A stretch of DNA of 64,000 nt from Nonomuraea jiangxiensis (GTDB taxonomy: Bacteria; Actinomycetota; Actinomycetes; Streptosporangiales; Streptosporangiaceae), in assembly GCF_900099965.1 (NCBI RefSeq), contig NZ_FNDJ01000012.1, forward strand, positions 62,001 through 126,000, given 5' to 3'. A model generated the notes under the pieces. That model was not told the origin of the DNA and made no database searches. It saw nothing but the letters and a program-made list of their open reading frames with translations. The translations under genes were made by a program, and so were the position numbers. Numbering within the stretch: position 1 is the stretch's first letter; the number at the start of each line of letters is the position of its first letter. This document shows, piece after piece, positions 52,975 to 62,289 of this stretch.

Positions 52975-53736
52975 ATGATCGAACTCGACCGGGTGGGACG
53001 TTCGTTCAAGGTGAAGCGGAGCGTCGTCCACGCCGTACAGGACCTGTCGTTCACGGTGTCGGCGGGGGAGTTCGTCGGTTACCTCGGGCCGAACGGGGCG
53101 GGCAAGTCCACCACGATCAAGATGCTGTGCGGCATCCTCACCCCCACCTCCGGCAAGGTGCGGGTGGCCGGGCTGGACCCCTCGCGCCGGCGCACGACGC
53201 TGGCGCGGCGCATCGGGGTGGTGTTCGGGCAGCGCACGACGCTGTGGTGGGACCTGCCGCTGGCCGACAGCTTCCAGCTGATCAGGCACCTCTACCGGGT
53301 CGACCGCGCGACCTTCAGGACCCGGCTCGACGAGCTGACCGAGACGCTCGACCTGGGCGGGTTCCTGCGCACGCCCGTGCGCCAGCTCAGCCTGGGCCAG
53401 CGCATGCGCGGCGACCTCGCGGCGGCGCTGCTGCACGCGCCCGAGGTGCTGGTGCTCGACGAGCCGACGATCGGGCTGGACGTGGTCAGCAAGGCCGGCA
53501 TCCGGGCCTTCCTGCAGCGGGTGAACGCCGAGCAGGGCACGACCGTGCTGCTGACCACGCACGACCTCGGCGACATCGAACGCCTGTGCCGCCGCGTCAT
53601 GGTGATCGACCATGGGCGGCTGGCGTTCGACGGGACGATCGACGACCTGATGGCCACGGCGCCGGGCCAGTCCAGCATCGAGGACGTGGTCACCCGCCTG
53701 TACACCGGGGAGGCGTCGTTGCCCGGGTCCCCGTAG
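52975..53736 (+). CDS. ABC exporter ATP-binding subunit
   Basis: 253 aa. Walker A GPNGAGKSTT, signature LSLGQRMRGDLAAAL, Walker B VLVLDEPTIGLD, switch His in LLTTHDLGDIERL. The GQRTTLWWDLP segment at the Q-loop is typical of ATPases that pair with DUF990-like permeases. The ATG at 52975 follows the permease stop by 2 bases; the frame upstream is antiphase sequence of that permease. No terminator-like hairpin follows. Confidence 0.92.
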   Translation: MIELDRVGRSFKVKRSVVHAVQDLSFTVSAGEFVGYLGPNGAGKSTTIKMLCGILTPTSGKVRVAGLDPSRRRTTLARRIGVVFGQRTTLWWDLPLADSFQLIRHLYRVDRATFRTRLDELTETLDLGGFLRTPVRQLSLGQRMRGDLAAALLHAPEVLVLDEPTIGLDVVSKAGIRAFLQRVNAEQGTTVLLTTHDLGDIERLCRRVMVIDHGRLAFDGTIDDLMATAPGQSSIEDVVTRLYTGEASLPGSP

Positions 53737-53748
53737 CGGTCCCGCGGC

Positions 53749-54231
53749 TCAGTAGTAGCCGCCCTCCTGCTCGGTCTCGTAGTCCTCGTCCTCGTCGTCG
53801 TGCCGGCGTGCCCAGCGCGAGGGCATCAGGACGGGGATGAAGAGCGCCACGCCGAGCAGGGCGAACACCCCTGTGGTCAGCATCGTCCGGACGCCGAGTC
53901 CGGCGTCCCGGATGATCTGGTCGACCGAGGGCTCGGACGGGATGAGGGACAGAGCCCTGTTGACGTCGAGCGCGTACACGACCGTCCAGGCCAGCAGCAC
54001 CATGGACGGGATGAACGTCGCCACCGGGGAGATCCGGCCCGCCGTCACGAGCCCGACCACCAGTCCGACGGCCGCCATCGCGCCCAGCGCGATCCACAGT
54101 TTCTGGTCCTCCGGTGGCGCCGCCGCCGCACCGCCGAAAGTCTGCTGAACAGCCCATCCCCCGCCGCCCAGGACGGCCGCCGTCACGACAAGTCCGACGA
54201 GCAAACCCGCTAAGTGCCGCAACGCTCTCAC
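53749..54231 (-). CDS. Four-helix membrane protein of unknown function
   Basis: 160 aa. Helices at about 8-28, 47-66, 74-92 and 116-135; between helices 3 and 4 an external loop (VNRALSLIPSEPSVDQIIRDAG). The C-terminus is very acidic and Tyr-rich (DDEDEDYETEQEGGYY). ATG at 54231. Convergent with the ABC exporter, 12 bp between the stops. No family recognised; probably a conserved actinobacterial hypothetical. Confidence 0.75.
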   Translation of the reverse strand: MRALRHLAGLLVGLVVTAAVLGGGGWAVQQTFGGAAAAPPEDQKLWIALGAMAAVGLVVGLVTAGRISPVATFIPSMVLLAWTVVYALDVNRALSLIPSEPSVDQIIRDAGLGVRTMLTTGVFALLGVALFIPVLMPSRWARRHDDEDEDYETEQEGGYY

Positions 54232-54338
54232 CTCTATGTCAACGTGCTCGGCACGACCTTAGCGACAAAAGCCATTTCGGCCCAGGCATTGCCTCAGCTT
54301 CGATGGGGAGGTCTCAAAACGCGCCGCCCCATGAGAGC

Positions 54339-54887
54339 ATGAGCACACTTATGCGTGCGCGACTCCCCCTCAGGCTCGCGCGGACGGCCGCCTTCACCGC
54401 TGTCTGCGTGACCCTGGCCGCACTCGCCCACGTGCTGGGCGGTGGCTCGGCGCCCGAGCCGTGGGTGGCCGGGCTGGGCCTCGTGGCCGTCTTCGGGCTG
54501 GGGCTGGCGCTGTGCGGCCGGGAGCGCTCGACGGCGGCGATCAACGTGCTGCTGGTCATCGCGCAGTTGGGGCTGCACGAGCTGTTCGCGGGCGAGGAGA
54601 CGGCCTACGTCTCGGTGCACGAGCACGGGCAGGGCGGCCTGGCCATCAACCTCGGCATGCTGCTCACCCACCTGACGGCCAGCGTGATCACGGGGCTGTG
54701 GGTGGCGCGCGGGGAGGCCGCGCTGTGGGCGCTGCTGCGCCGCCTCGGCCGCCGTCTCGTGCTGCTGGCGCCGGTCGTCGTGCCCGCCGTGCGGCCCGCC
54801 GTACCGGTCGTTCTCACCAGGGTGGTCCCGCTGCCGCCGGTCCTGCGGCACAGCGTGGCCAGGCGTGGTCCTCCACTTCCCGCCTGA
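54339..54887 (+). CDS. Membrane protein upstream of YcnI
   Basis: 182 aa from ATG 54339; an in-frame ATG at 54351 (MRARLPLRLART) is a possible alternative. Four or five hydrophobic helices; GLHELFAGEETAYVSVHEHGQGG is an exposed loop with three His and several acids that could bind metal. It precedes the YcnI gene on the same strand by 45 bp, so a shared role in copper handling is inferred. The C-terminal Val/Pro-rich stretch is low in complexity. Confidence 0.7.
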   Translation: MSTLMRARLPLRLARTAAFTAVCVTLAALAHVLGGGSAPEPWVAGLGLVAVFGLGLALCGRERSTAAINVLLVIAQLGLHELFAGEETAYVSVHEHGQGGLAINLGMLLTHLTASVITGLWVARGEAALWALLRRLGRRLVLLAPVVVPAVRPAVPVVLTRVVPLPPVLRHSVARRGPPLPA

Positions 54888-54932
54888 CACCTGACACCCC
54901 TTTTCTGACATTCACCCAAGTGGAGATTTCGC

Positions 54933-55661
54933 ATGTCCTTCATTCGCCGTGCCGCGACCGTGCTCGCCGCCGCCACCGCCATCACCGCCGGCCTCGCGCT
55001 GCCCGCGCTGGCCCACGTCACCATCCAGCCGGGGAGCGCCGAGCAGGGCGGGTTCACCAAGGTCGCGTTCCGGGTGCCCAACGAGCGCGACGACGCCTCC
55101 ACCGTCAAGCTGGAAGTGTCCTTCCCCACCGATCACCCGCTGGCCTTCGTCTCCGTCAAGCCCGTGTCCGGATGGGACGTCAAGGTCACCGAGGGCAAGC
55201 TGCCCACGCCGGTCAAGACCGAGGACGGCGAGCTGACGGAGGCCGTGACCAAGATCGTGTGGTCCGGCGGCAAGATCGCGCCCGGGGAGTTCCAGGAGTT
55301 CGAGGTGTCCATGGGGAAGCTTCCCACGGACACTGACACGCTGGTGTTCCCCACCAAGCAGGAATACTCCGGCGGCGAGGTCGTCGACTGGGCCGACGCC
55401 CCGAAGACGGACGGCACGGAGGCCGAGCACCCCGCCCCGACCCTCAAGCTCGTCCCGCCGGCCGCGGCGAGCTCCACCTCCTACGCCACCCCCACGGCCG
55501 CCGCGGCCCAGGCCGCGCCGTCGGTGACCCCGGTGGCGGCCTCCGCGTCGTCCTCCTCCTCTGACGGCACGGCCCGGCTGCTGGGCGGCGCGGGTCTGGC
55601 GGTGGGCGTCATCGGCGTCGTGACCGCCGCCGTCGCCCTCCGCCGCCGCCCGACGGCCTGA
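54933..55661 (+). CDS. YcnI-family (DUF1775) copper-binding protein
   Basis: 242-aa exported, membrane-anchored protein. Signal peptide ends LPALA, so cleavage would leave His28 as the N-terminal residue, the copper-binding monohistidine brace of YcnI. Domain about 28-150 with HVTIQPGSAEQGGFTKVAFRVPNERDD and a Trp-containing strand; then an Ala/Ser/Pro linker and a C-terminal helix (about 215-236) with RRRP. Probably a copper chaperone at the cell surface. CopC/CopD partners are not in the window. Confidence 0.9.
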   Translation: MSFIRRAATVLAAATAITAGLALPALAHVTIQPGSAEQGGFTKVAFRVPNERDDASTVKLEVSFPTDHPLAFVSVKPVSGWDVKVTEGKLPTPVKTEDGELTEAVTKIVWSGGKIAPGEFQEFEVSMGKLPTDTDTLVFPTKQEYSGGEVVDWADAPKTDGTEAEHPAPTLKLVPPAAASSTSYATPTAAAAQAAPSVTPVAASASSSSSDGTARLLGGAGLAVGVIGVVTAAVALRRRPTA

Positions 55662-55703
55662 TCCAGGCGCGGGGAGGGGCCCAAAAGTGGCCAGGGTGTG
55701 CCG

Positions 55704-56681
55704 TCAGGACGTGATGTCCTTGCCGGAGAAGCGGGCCCAGGCGATCGAGCCGAACAGCGCGATGTACGCCCCGAAGGCCACCAGCCCCTCCCTCAGCGCC
55801 CCGAAGTCGACCGGGGCCCGGAGCACCGCGTCGAAGTTGGTGAACCAGGTCGGCAGCAGGTACGGAGTGATCGAGTCCAGCTCGGGGATCGCCCGCAGCA
55901 CCTGGCAGACGATGACCAGCACGATGGTGCCCGCGATGGCCCCGATGGAGACCTCGGTGAACGTCGACAGCGCCAGCCCGATCGCGGCCAGGGCGGCCAT
56001 GCCCGCGCCGACGTACCCGACGGCGATGAGGATGCGCAGCAGGCCCTCGGCCATCGTGATGGTGGTGCCGGACAGCAGCGTCACGGGGCCGGCCGGGAAC
56101 AGCACCAGGCCCGTCAGCAGGGCCGACAGCGCCACCACGGCCGTGACCGCGTAGGCGTAGATCGCCGCGTTGAGATATTTGACCAGCAGCAGCCGGGTGC
56201 GGCCGGCCGGGGCCGCCAGCAGGTAGCGCAGGGTCCCCGCGCCCGCCTCGCCCGCCACCGAGTCGCCCGCCACCACGGTGACGGCGACCGGCATCATCAG
56301 GAGGACCAGGAAGGACAGCGCGAAGAACGTCAGCATCAGGCTGTTGCCCGCCACGTCCGCGATGATCCCACCCATGCCCCCCTGACCGCCGACGATCCGC
56401 AGCGTCACGCCGATGATGACCGGCACGCACGCGATCACGGCCAGCATCGCCAGATTGCGCGGGCGGCGGAAGGTCAGGCCCAGCTCCGAGCCCAGCAGCC
56501 GCCAGAACGCCCACCGCTCGCGAGCCGACGGCACCGGCGGCGTGGGGGTCTCCGGCCGCGCGTGGCGCTCGGTGGTCTCCAGCGTCTCCGCCACCGGTAC
56601 GAGCCCCGGCGTACGCCGCGCCTCCCCCGCCCGAACCCCGGACCCCGCGCCGGGCGACGTCGAAGTGTCAACCGTCGACAT
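55704..56681 (-). CDS. ABC exporter permease
   Basis: 325 aa. A Pro/Thr-rich cytoplasmic N-terminus of about 55 residues precedes six helices; GDSVAGEAGAGTLRYLLAAPAGRTRLLLVKYLN is the conserved loop of ABC-2/NatB-like permeases. The ATG at 56681 lies within the end of the ATPase gene (14-bp overlap). Last gene of a three-gene operon with the LolA-like protein and the ATPase. Confidence 0.88.
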   Translation of the reverse strand: MSTVDTSTSPGAGSGVRAGEARRTPGLVPVAETLETTERHARPETPTPPVPSARERWAFWRLLGSELGLTFRRPRNLAMLAVIACVPVIIGVTLRIVGGQGGMGGIIADVAGNSLMLTFFALSFLVLLMMPVAVTVVAGDSVAGEAGAGTLRYLLAAPAGRTRLLLVKYLNAAIYAYAVTAVVALSALLTGLVLFPAGPVTLLSGTTITMAEGLLRILIAVGYVGAGMAALAAIGLALSTFTEVSIGAIAGTIVLVIVCQVLRAIPELDSITPYLLPTWFTNFDAVLRAPVDFGALREGLVAFGAYIALFGSIAWARFSGKDITS

Positions 56682-57654
56682 CGAAGCCCTCCCCTGTCAG
56701 TCCCACGAACACGTCCTCCAGGCTCGGCCGCAGCACGGCCAGCCCCCGGACGGCCACGCCCTCCTCCACCAGCGCGGCGTTGATGCGCTCGGGCGCGTGC
56801 CCGCCCAGCTCCGCCGTGACCTGCCCGGCCTCGGAGCGCACGTCGGCCAGGCCGAACGTGCCGAGCACCCGGGCGGCGTCGGCCGTGTCCGGGGTCTCGA
56901 TCCGGACCCGGGTGGCCAGCCCGCCGCTCAGCGAGGCGATCGTGCCCTGCGCCACCAGCGTGCCGGTCCGCATGATCGCCGCGTGCGTGCACATCTGCTC
57001 GACCTCCGCCAGCAGGTGCGACGAGACGAACACCGTGGTGCCGTCGGCGGCGATCTCCTTCACCAGCGCGCGCACCTCGCGGGTGCCCTGCGGGTCGAGG
57101 CCGTTGGTCGGCTCGTCCAGGATGAGCAGCTCGCGCGGTCCCAGCAGGGCGGCGGCGATGGCCAGCCGCTGGCGCATGCCGAGGGAGTAGTTGCGGTAGC
57201 GCTTGCCGGCGGCGGCCGACAGGCCCACGCGTTCGAGCGCCTCGGCGACGCGCCGCCTGGCGGTGGTCCGCGGGGCGGTCGGGTCGGCGGCGTCGAAGCG
57301 CAGCAGGTTGGCCGTGCCCGACAGGTACGGGTAGAAGGCCGGCCCTTCGACCAGCGCCCCCACTCTCGGCAGCGCCTGCGTGGCGGGCAGCCCGAGCACG
57401 GAGTGGGTGCCGGCCGTGGGCGTGACCAGGCCGAGCAGCATGCGGATCGTGGTGGTCTTGCCCGAGCCGTTCGGGCCCAGGAAGCCGAACACCGAGCCCC
57501 GCGGCACGGCCAGGTCGAGCGCGTTCACGGCGACCTGGCCGCCGCGGAAGCGCTTGGTCAGCCCCTCCGTGACGATGGCGCTCTCCCCGGCGCCGTCCGC
57601 CGGGGGCGGGGCCGCCCCGAAGGGCGCCCCCGCTTCCTGCGTGACGGTTGTCAC
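56668..57654 (-). CDS. ABC exporter ATP-binding subunit
   Basis: 328 aa from GTG 57654, overlapping the upstream stop (GTGA). Walker A GPNGSGKTTT, signature YSLGMRQRLAIAAALL, Walker B LLILDEPTNGLD, switch His in FVSSHLLAEVEQM. The C-terminal extension of about 90 residues is typical of drug/bacteriocin exporters (CcmA-type). Upstream frame extension is not coding. Confidence 0.92.
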   Translation of the reverse strand: MTTVTQEAGAPFGAAPPPADGAGESAIVTEGLTKRFRGGQVAVNALDLAVPRGSVFGFLGPNGSGKTTTIRMLLGLVTPTAGTHSVLGLPATQALPRVGALVEGPAFYPYLSGTANLLRFDAADPTAPRTTARRRVAEALERVGLSAAAGKRYRNYSLGMRQRLAIAAALLGPRELLILDEPTNGLDPQGTREVRALVKEIAADGTTVFVSSHLLAEVEQMCTHAAIMRTGTLVAQGTIASLSGGLATRVRIETPDTADAARVLGTFGLADVRSEAGQVTAELGGHAPERINAALVEEGVAVRGLAVLRPSLEDVFVGLTGEGFDVDG

Positions 57655-58820
57655 TTGGTGCCCGCCGCCTCGATGATCTCCTCCGGCGTGACCGCGCCGA
57701 CGAGGAGACGGCCGTCGTCGGTCACCAGGGCGGTGACGAGCTTCGTCTTGATCAGCTTGCCGGAGCCCCACGTGCCGCTCACCGGGGTGGCGGACTTGAG
57801 CACGCTGTCCAGCAGCGCGCTCGGGTCGGAGCCGCCGCCGCCGAACGGGTCGTGCGCGTCCGCCGAGCCGGTCGCGGGCGTGGGCGCGGGCGCCAGGTCC
57901 GACGGCGAGAACGGCACGACGGCCACGCTCGTCCAGCCGTCACCGACGACCTTCAGCTGGTCGGCGACGTCCTTGGCGTGCTCGGCCCGCTGCTCGGCCT
58001 GCTGGCCGGCGGCGTCGAGGCCGAGCGTCCTCTCCTCCACCTTGGTGCCCGCGGGCGGGGTGAAGGTGAAGTTCTCAGGCGCCGGCGGCGTGAACGTCAC
58101 CTGCGTGAACCCGAGCTGGAACGCCGGCTCCGCCGAGCCCTTGGCGTAGACCTGGACCTGCAGCGGGACGTAGTTCTCCCCGTCGAGCGCGATCCGGATC
58201 TCCTGCACCAGCGAACCCGGGTCCTTGGGCGCCACCACGAGCTGGTAGGCCGGGCGGCCCGCCACCTCCGCATTGTTGATCACCCGGACGGCGGTGTGCT
58301 GGTCGACGTTGGCCAGCAGCCGCTCGGCCACCTGCTGCGGGGTCACGTCGGTCGGCTGCGGCGTGGGCAGCCGGTGCTGCTTGCCGGCCTCTCCCTTGAT
58401 CGTCAACTTGGTGGCGGTGTTGCTGCTGCTGTCGTAGTACCAGGCCTGGCCGCCGTTCAGGATCAGGTTGGTCTCGTTCATCTGGGTCGGCATGGCCACC
58501 CGCAGCTTGTCGTGGGCGCCGTACCAGACCTTCACCTCGTGCGAGCCGGACAGCAGGCTCAGCGGCGACTCGACGCCGGTCTGCGGCAGGGCGGGCAACC
58601 CGAGGGAGGCCGTCTGCTGCACGGTGCCGGACATCGGCGGGAGGCCGCCGTCCTTACCGGTCGCGGCGGCGGCGTCGGCCAGCAGTTGCTGGGGCGTGCG
58701 CTCCGGCAACACGGGCTCTCCGCTCACTGCGGCGATGACAGGGCCGGCGCCGATCGCGGCTCCGATCACGGCCGCGGTCGCGATCGGGACTCCCCACCTC
58801 ACGAACGTGCCTCTTCGCAT
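57651..58820 (-). CDS. LolA-like exported protein linked to an ABC exporter
   Basis: 389 aa. Signal anchor about residues 8-32; the mature part has a LolA/LppX-like beta fold pattern: VKVWYGAHDKLRVAMPT, AWYYDSSSNTATKLTI, YVPLQVQVYAKGS, with an Asp/Gly-rich linker near the end. No lipobox Cys. The ATG at 58820 follows GGGAG. First gene of the operon with the ABC exporter and divergent from the OmpR/HK pair across 154 bp, so the two-component system probably controls it and the exporter. It may present a lipid or peptide to the transporter (inference). Confidence 0.82.
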   Translation of the reverse strand: MRRGTFVRWGVPIATAAVIGAAIGAGPVIAAVSGEPVLPERTPQQLLADAAAATGKDGGLPPMSGTVQQTASLGLPALPQTGVESPLSLLSGSHEVKVWYGAHDKLRVAMPTQMNETNLILNGGQAWYYDSSSNTATKLTIKGEAGKQHRLPTPQPTDVTPQQVAERLLANVDQHTAVRVINNAEVAGRPAYQLVVAPKDPGSLVQEIRIALDGENYVPLQVQVYAKGSAEPAFQLGFTQVTFTPPAPENFTFTPPAGTKVEERTLGLDAAGQQAEQRAEHAKDVADQLKVVGDGWTSVAVVPFSPSDLAPAPTPATGSADAHDPFGGGGSDPSALLDSVLKSATPVSGTWGSGKLIKTKLVTALVTDDGRLLVGAVTPEEIIEAAGTK

Positions 58821-58925
58821 CTCACTCCCTAACGGTATGTCGTCGCGGACTCGGCGACGTTAGAAGTCGTTAGTGAGAGCCTGCGTGATGCATCCTGTGA
58901 CGAGCCTGAGGCTGTCTGAGACCGC

Positions 58926-58951
58926 TCTCAGGCTTCTCAGCGTGGTCTCAG
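58926..58951 (+). promoter_or_regulatory. TCTCAG repeat cluster between exporter and two-component operons
   Basis: TCTCAG at 58926, 58935 and 58946, with an inverted TCTGAG about 10 bp before the first. Direct hexamer repeats at 9-11 bp spacing suit OmpR-family dimers; they lie 25-50 bp before the response regulator ATG and within the 154-bp divergent region. Confidence 0.5.
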
Positions 58952-58974
58952 CGCACGAACGGGAGAATCGCCAC

Positions 58975-59649
58975 ATGAGAGTACTTGTCGTCGAGGACGA
59001 GCGGCGGATGGCCGCCGCGCTCCAGCGGGGGCTCCAGGCCGAGGGCTTCGCCGTGGACCTCGCCCACGACGGCGAGGAGGGGCTCCACGCGGCCAGGAAC
59101 GGTGACTACGACGTCGTGGTGCTCGACATCATGCTGCCCAGGCTGTCGGGCTACAACGTGTGCAAGCAGTTGCGCGCGGAGGAGAACTGGGTGCCGATCC
59201 TCATGCTCTCCGCCAAGGACGGCGAATACGACATGGCCGACGGCCTCGACCTCGGGGCCGACGACTACCTGACCAAGCCGTTCTCGTACGTGGTGCTGGT
59301 GGCCAGGTTGCGGGCGCTGATGCGGCGCGACTCCGGGCGGCGGCCGTCGGTGCTGGCGGCGGGAGACCTGGCGCTGGATCCGGCGCGGCGCAGGGTGACC
59401 CGCGGCGAGCAGGCGATCGAGCTGACGCCCAGGGAGTTCGCGCTGCTGGAATATCTGCTGCGGCGGCGTGACGAGGTGGTGTCGAAGTCGGAGATCCTGG
59501 AACACGTGTGGGACACGTTCGACACCGACCCGAACGTGGTCGAGGTCTACGTCGGCTATCTGCGCCGGAAGATCGACGCCCCGTTCGGCCGGAACGCGCT
59601 GCAGACCGTGCGCGGCGCCGGCTACCGGCTGGCGGGCGACGGTGGCTGA
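58975..59649 (+). CDS. OmpR-family response regulator
   Basis: 224 aa from ATG 58975; an in-frame GTG at 58873 would put the repeat cluster inside the gene and is rejected. Receiver domain with Asp51 in VVLDIMLPRLSG and Lys in YLTKPF; C-terminal winged helix with LTPREFALLEYLLRRRDEVVSKSEILEHVW and VEVYVGYLRRKI. The histidine kinase start overlaps its stop by 8 bases. Confidence 0.93.
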   Translation: MRVLVVEDERRMAAALQRGLQAEGFAVDLAHDGEEGLHAARNGDYDVVVLDIMLPRLSGYNVCKQLRAEENWVPILMLSAKDGEYDMADGLDLGADDYLTKPFSYVVLVARLRALMRRDSGRRPSVLAAGDLALDPARRRVTRGEQAIELTPREFALLEYLLRRRDEVVSKSEILEHVWDTFDTDPNVVEVYVGYLRRKIDAPFGRNALQTVRGAGYRLAGDGG

Positions 59650-60988
59650 CTCCCCGCTGGACTGGTGGCGGCGGCAGGGGCTGCGGTTCCGGCTGACGGT
59701 GGCGGCGGCCGCCGTGCTCGCCCTGGCGCTGGCGCTGTCGGCGTGGGTGCTGCTCACCGTCCTGGACGGGGCCCTCATGGACACCGTGGACGAGACCACC
59801 ATGCAGCAGGCGCAGGCCGTGCGGGTGGCGGCCGACGCGAACACGCTGACCAGCCCGATCACCACGCATGACGGCACGATCGTGCAGGTCATCGACGCGC
59901 GGGGGCGGATCACGCACGTCACGTACGGCACCGACCGGCTCGTGCCGCTGCTGGACGCGCGGGCCCGGGCCGACGTGCTGGCGCACGGCCGGCCGACGAT
60001 GCTGGACGGGCGGCCGTACGCGATCCCGGGGTTCCTGCGGGTGGTCGTGCTCAGCGCGGACCACGGGCAGACCGTGGTGGCGGCCCGGCCCATCGGCGAG
60101 ATCCAGACCAGCCTGGCCACGGCCGCCCGCGTCCTGCTGGTCGGCACGCCCGCGCTGGTGGTGCTGCTGGCGGTGGCGAGCTGGCTGATGATCGGGCGCA
60201 CGCTGCGGCCGATCAGCGCGCTGCGCAAGAGCGCCGCGGACATCACGGACACCGCCCGGTCGCGCCGGCTGCCGGTCCCGCAGTCGCATGACGAGGTGCA
60301 CTCGCTGGCCACCACCCTCAACGGCATGCTGTCCCGGCTGGAGGAGGCCGAGCAGCGCCAGCGGGCGCTGGTGTCCGACGCCGCGCACGAGCTGCGCAGC
60401 CCGCTGGCCAGCATCCGGCTGCAGTTGGAGGTGGCGCTCGGGCATCCCGAGGGGCAGCAGTGGCCGGAGACCGCCGAGGGCGTGCTGGAGGACACGATGC
60501 GGCTGTCCCGGCTGGCCGAGGACCTGCTCGCGCTGGCCAGGCTGGACGAGCGCGGCGGCGTGCCGGCCCGGCGCGAGCCCGTCGACCTCGACGAGGTGGT
60601 GCGCCAGACCGTCGACCGCTACGGCGAGGCCCGCCTGGCGGTCTGCGACCCGGTGGTGGTCCGCGGCGACGCGCTGGACCTGAGCCGGGTGCTGACGAAC
60701 CTGATGGACAACGCGGTACGCCACACCTCCTCCAAGGTCGAGGTGACCCTGACCGCCGACGGCGTGCTGACGGTCACGGACGACGGTCCCGGCATCCCCG
60801 AGCAGGACCGCGAGCGGGTGTTCAACCGTTTCACCCGGCTCGACTCCGGCCGCAGCCGCGACGAGGGCGGCGCCGGGCTGGGGCTGGCCATCGTGCGGGA
60901 GACCGTGCACGCGCATGGCGGCACGGTCGCGCTGCAGGACGCCGCGCCGGGGCTGCGGGTCGTGGTGAGTCTTCCGGTGTCCCGATAG
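59642..60988 (+). CDS. Membrane sensor histidine kinase
   Basis: 448 aa, GTG at 59642. Two membrane helices (about 15-40 and 155-180) flank an extracytoplasmic sensor of about 115 residues; HAMP near 185-235, then HisKA with SDAAHELRSPLASI (His249) and an ATPase domain with NLMDNAVRHT, TDDGPGIPEQD and EGGAGLGLAIV. Partner of the preceding regulator; the sensor domain is similar in layout to CseC/PhoR-type kinases, ligand unknown. Confidence 0.92.
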   Translation: MADSPLDWWRRQGLRFRLTVAAAAVLALALALSAWVLLTVLDGALMDTVDETTMQQAQAVRVAADANTLTSPITTHDGTIVQVIDARGRITHVTYGTDRLVPLLDARARADVLAHGRPTMLDGRPYAIPGFLRVVVLSADHGQTVVAARPIGEIQTSLATAARVLLVGTPALVVLLAVASWLMIGRTLRPISALRKSAADITDTARSRRLPVPQSHDEVHSLATTLNGMLSRLEEAEQRQRALVSDAAHELRSPLASIRLQLEVALGHPEGQQWPETAEGVLEDTMRLSRLAEDLLALARLDERGGVPARREPVDLDEVVRQTVDRYGEARLAVCDPVVVRGDALDLSRVLTNLMDNAVRHTSSKVEVTLTADGVLTVTDDGPGIPEQDRERVFNRFTRLDSGRSRDEGGAGLGLAIVRETVHAHGGTVALQDAAPGLRVVVSLPVSR

Positions 60989-61218
60989 GGACGAAGGCTC
61001 CGATCCTGGGTCCTCTTCACGCCGGCGGGGGGACGACGGCGGGTCCGACGGCACCGCTCGCGCGCCCGGCAGGGACGCGCCGGCCGGTACGGACGAGTGG
61101 ATGGATCAGGAGCCGAGGGTGGCCCTCAGGGGCACGGCGTCCTCGCCGGGCCCCCTGGGCTCGGTGGTTTCCGGGCCCTTTGTACGGTAGTGGTGGACAT
61201 GGAGCGTTCCGAGGGGGC

Positions 61219-62088
61219 TCAGGCGGCGGTGCCCTTCTCGGCGGTGGCCAGGAAGTCCTGGGCGATGAGCGGCAGCCGGCGACGGGCGTGCACGACGGCG
61301 ATGACCCGGCGCACGGCCGGTTCGAGCGAGCGCACCACGAGGCCCGCGCGCGCGGCCTGCTCGGCCAGCCCGCGGTACCACAGCAGTGACGCCTGGCCCG
61401 TGCGGACCGCGTTGAGCCAGCCGTTGCGCTCGTCGGTCTCGAGTACGACGACCGGGGTGACCGCGTACTTGCCGAACATCGCGTCGAGCTCCCTGCGCCG
61501 CAGGCTGCCACGGGCGGGCAGCGCCAGGCGCATGCCGTGCAGCTTGCCCATCGGCACGGGATTGGGCAGGTCGAGCCCGGGCGGGGAGATCAGCACGATC
61601 TCCTGACGCTCGAGCGGGTGGGTGATGAGGTCGGTGGGCACGGGCAGATCGGTCAACCCGAGATCGGCTCGCTGATCCCGGATCGCGCTGACGACGGCGT
61701 CCCTGCCGTCGCAGCGCACGATGTGCACGCGTACCCCCGGATGTTCGGCCGTGTAGGCGGGCAGAAGCCGCCCGGCGAGGCCGGGTTCGAGGCTGGGGGT
61801 GGAAGCTATGCGGAGCTCGGCCTCGGTGACGGTGCCATGATTGGCCAGACCCTCGATCTCGTGAACCGCGTCGAGTGCCTCCCTTGCCAGCTTGACCACC
61901 CGGCGGCCTTGTGCGGTGACGACCACGCCACGGCCTGAACGAGCGAAGAGCGTCATGCCGAGCTCCCGCTCCAGATCACGGATCGCGCGGGACAGCGCAG
62001 GCTGCGCGATGTAAAGCGATCTTGCCGCGTCGGTCATGGTGCGGTGCTCCGCAGTCGCGACCACATAGCGGAGCTGCTGGAGATTCAT
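61219..62088 (-). CDS. LysR-family transcriptional regulator
   Basis: 289 aa. HTH at about 3-60 (QQLRYVVATAEHRTMTDAARSLYIAQPALSRAIRDLERELGMTLF). Effector domain with LPAYTAEHPGVRVHIVRCDGRDAVVSAIRDQRADLGLTD. It lies alone, and the gene on the other side (62290) is separated by 200 bp, so the target is unclear. The stretch 60989-61218 downstream holds no gene I can support. Confidence 0.9.
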   Translation of the reverse strand: MNLQQLRYVVATAEHRTMTDAARSLYIAQPALSRAIRDLERELGMTLFARSGRGVVVTAQGRRVVKLAREALDAVHEIEGLANHGTVTEAELRIASTPSLEPGLAGRLLPAYTAEHPGVRVHIVRCDGRDAVVSAIRDQRADLGLTDLPVPTDLITHPLERQEIVLISPPGLDLPNPVPMGKLHGMRLALPARGSLRRRELDAMFGKYAVTPVVVLETDERNGWLNAVRTGQASLLWYRGLAEQAARAGLVVRSLEPAVRRVIAVVHARRRLPLIAQDFLATAEKGTAA

Positions 62089-62289
62089 GCCAACGAAGCT
62101 AGGACACCGCCTGCCACGCGCACCGGAAGATAGCGGAGATCACCTCGAATGATTTCGGACTGTAACCGAGCACCGCTACATCCGTGACGGGTGAGAAATC
62201 AGTATGCTTTTGCCCCAAATTTGGCAAGGGTCCGGCAAGTCCTCCGACAAAGCCCCCATTGCCGACAAGTAGGTGAACGGGGATACAGG

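Noticed and set aside
60989-61218. Possible small genes downstream of the histidine kinase
   Set aside because: Short frames on both strands, none with ribosome-binding site, domain or consistent codon pattern.
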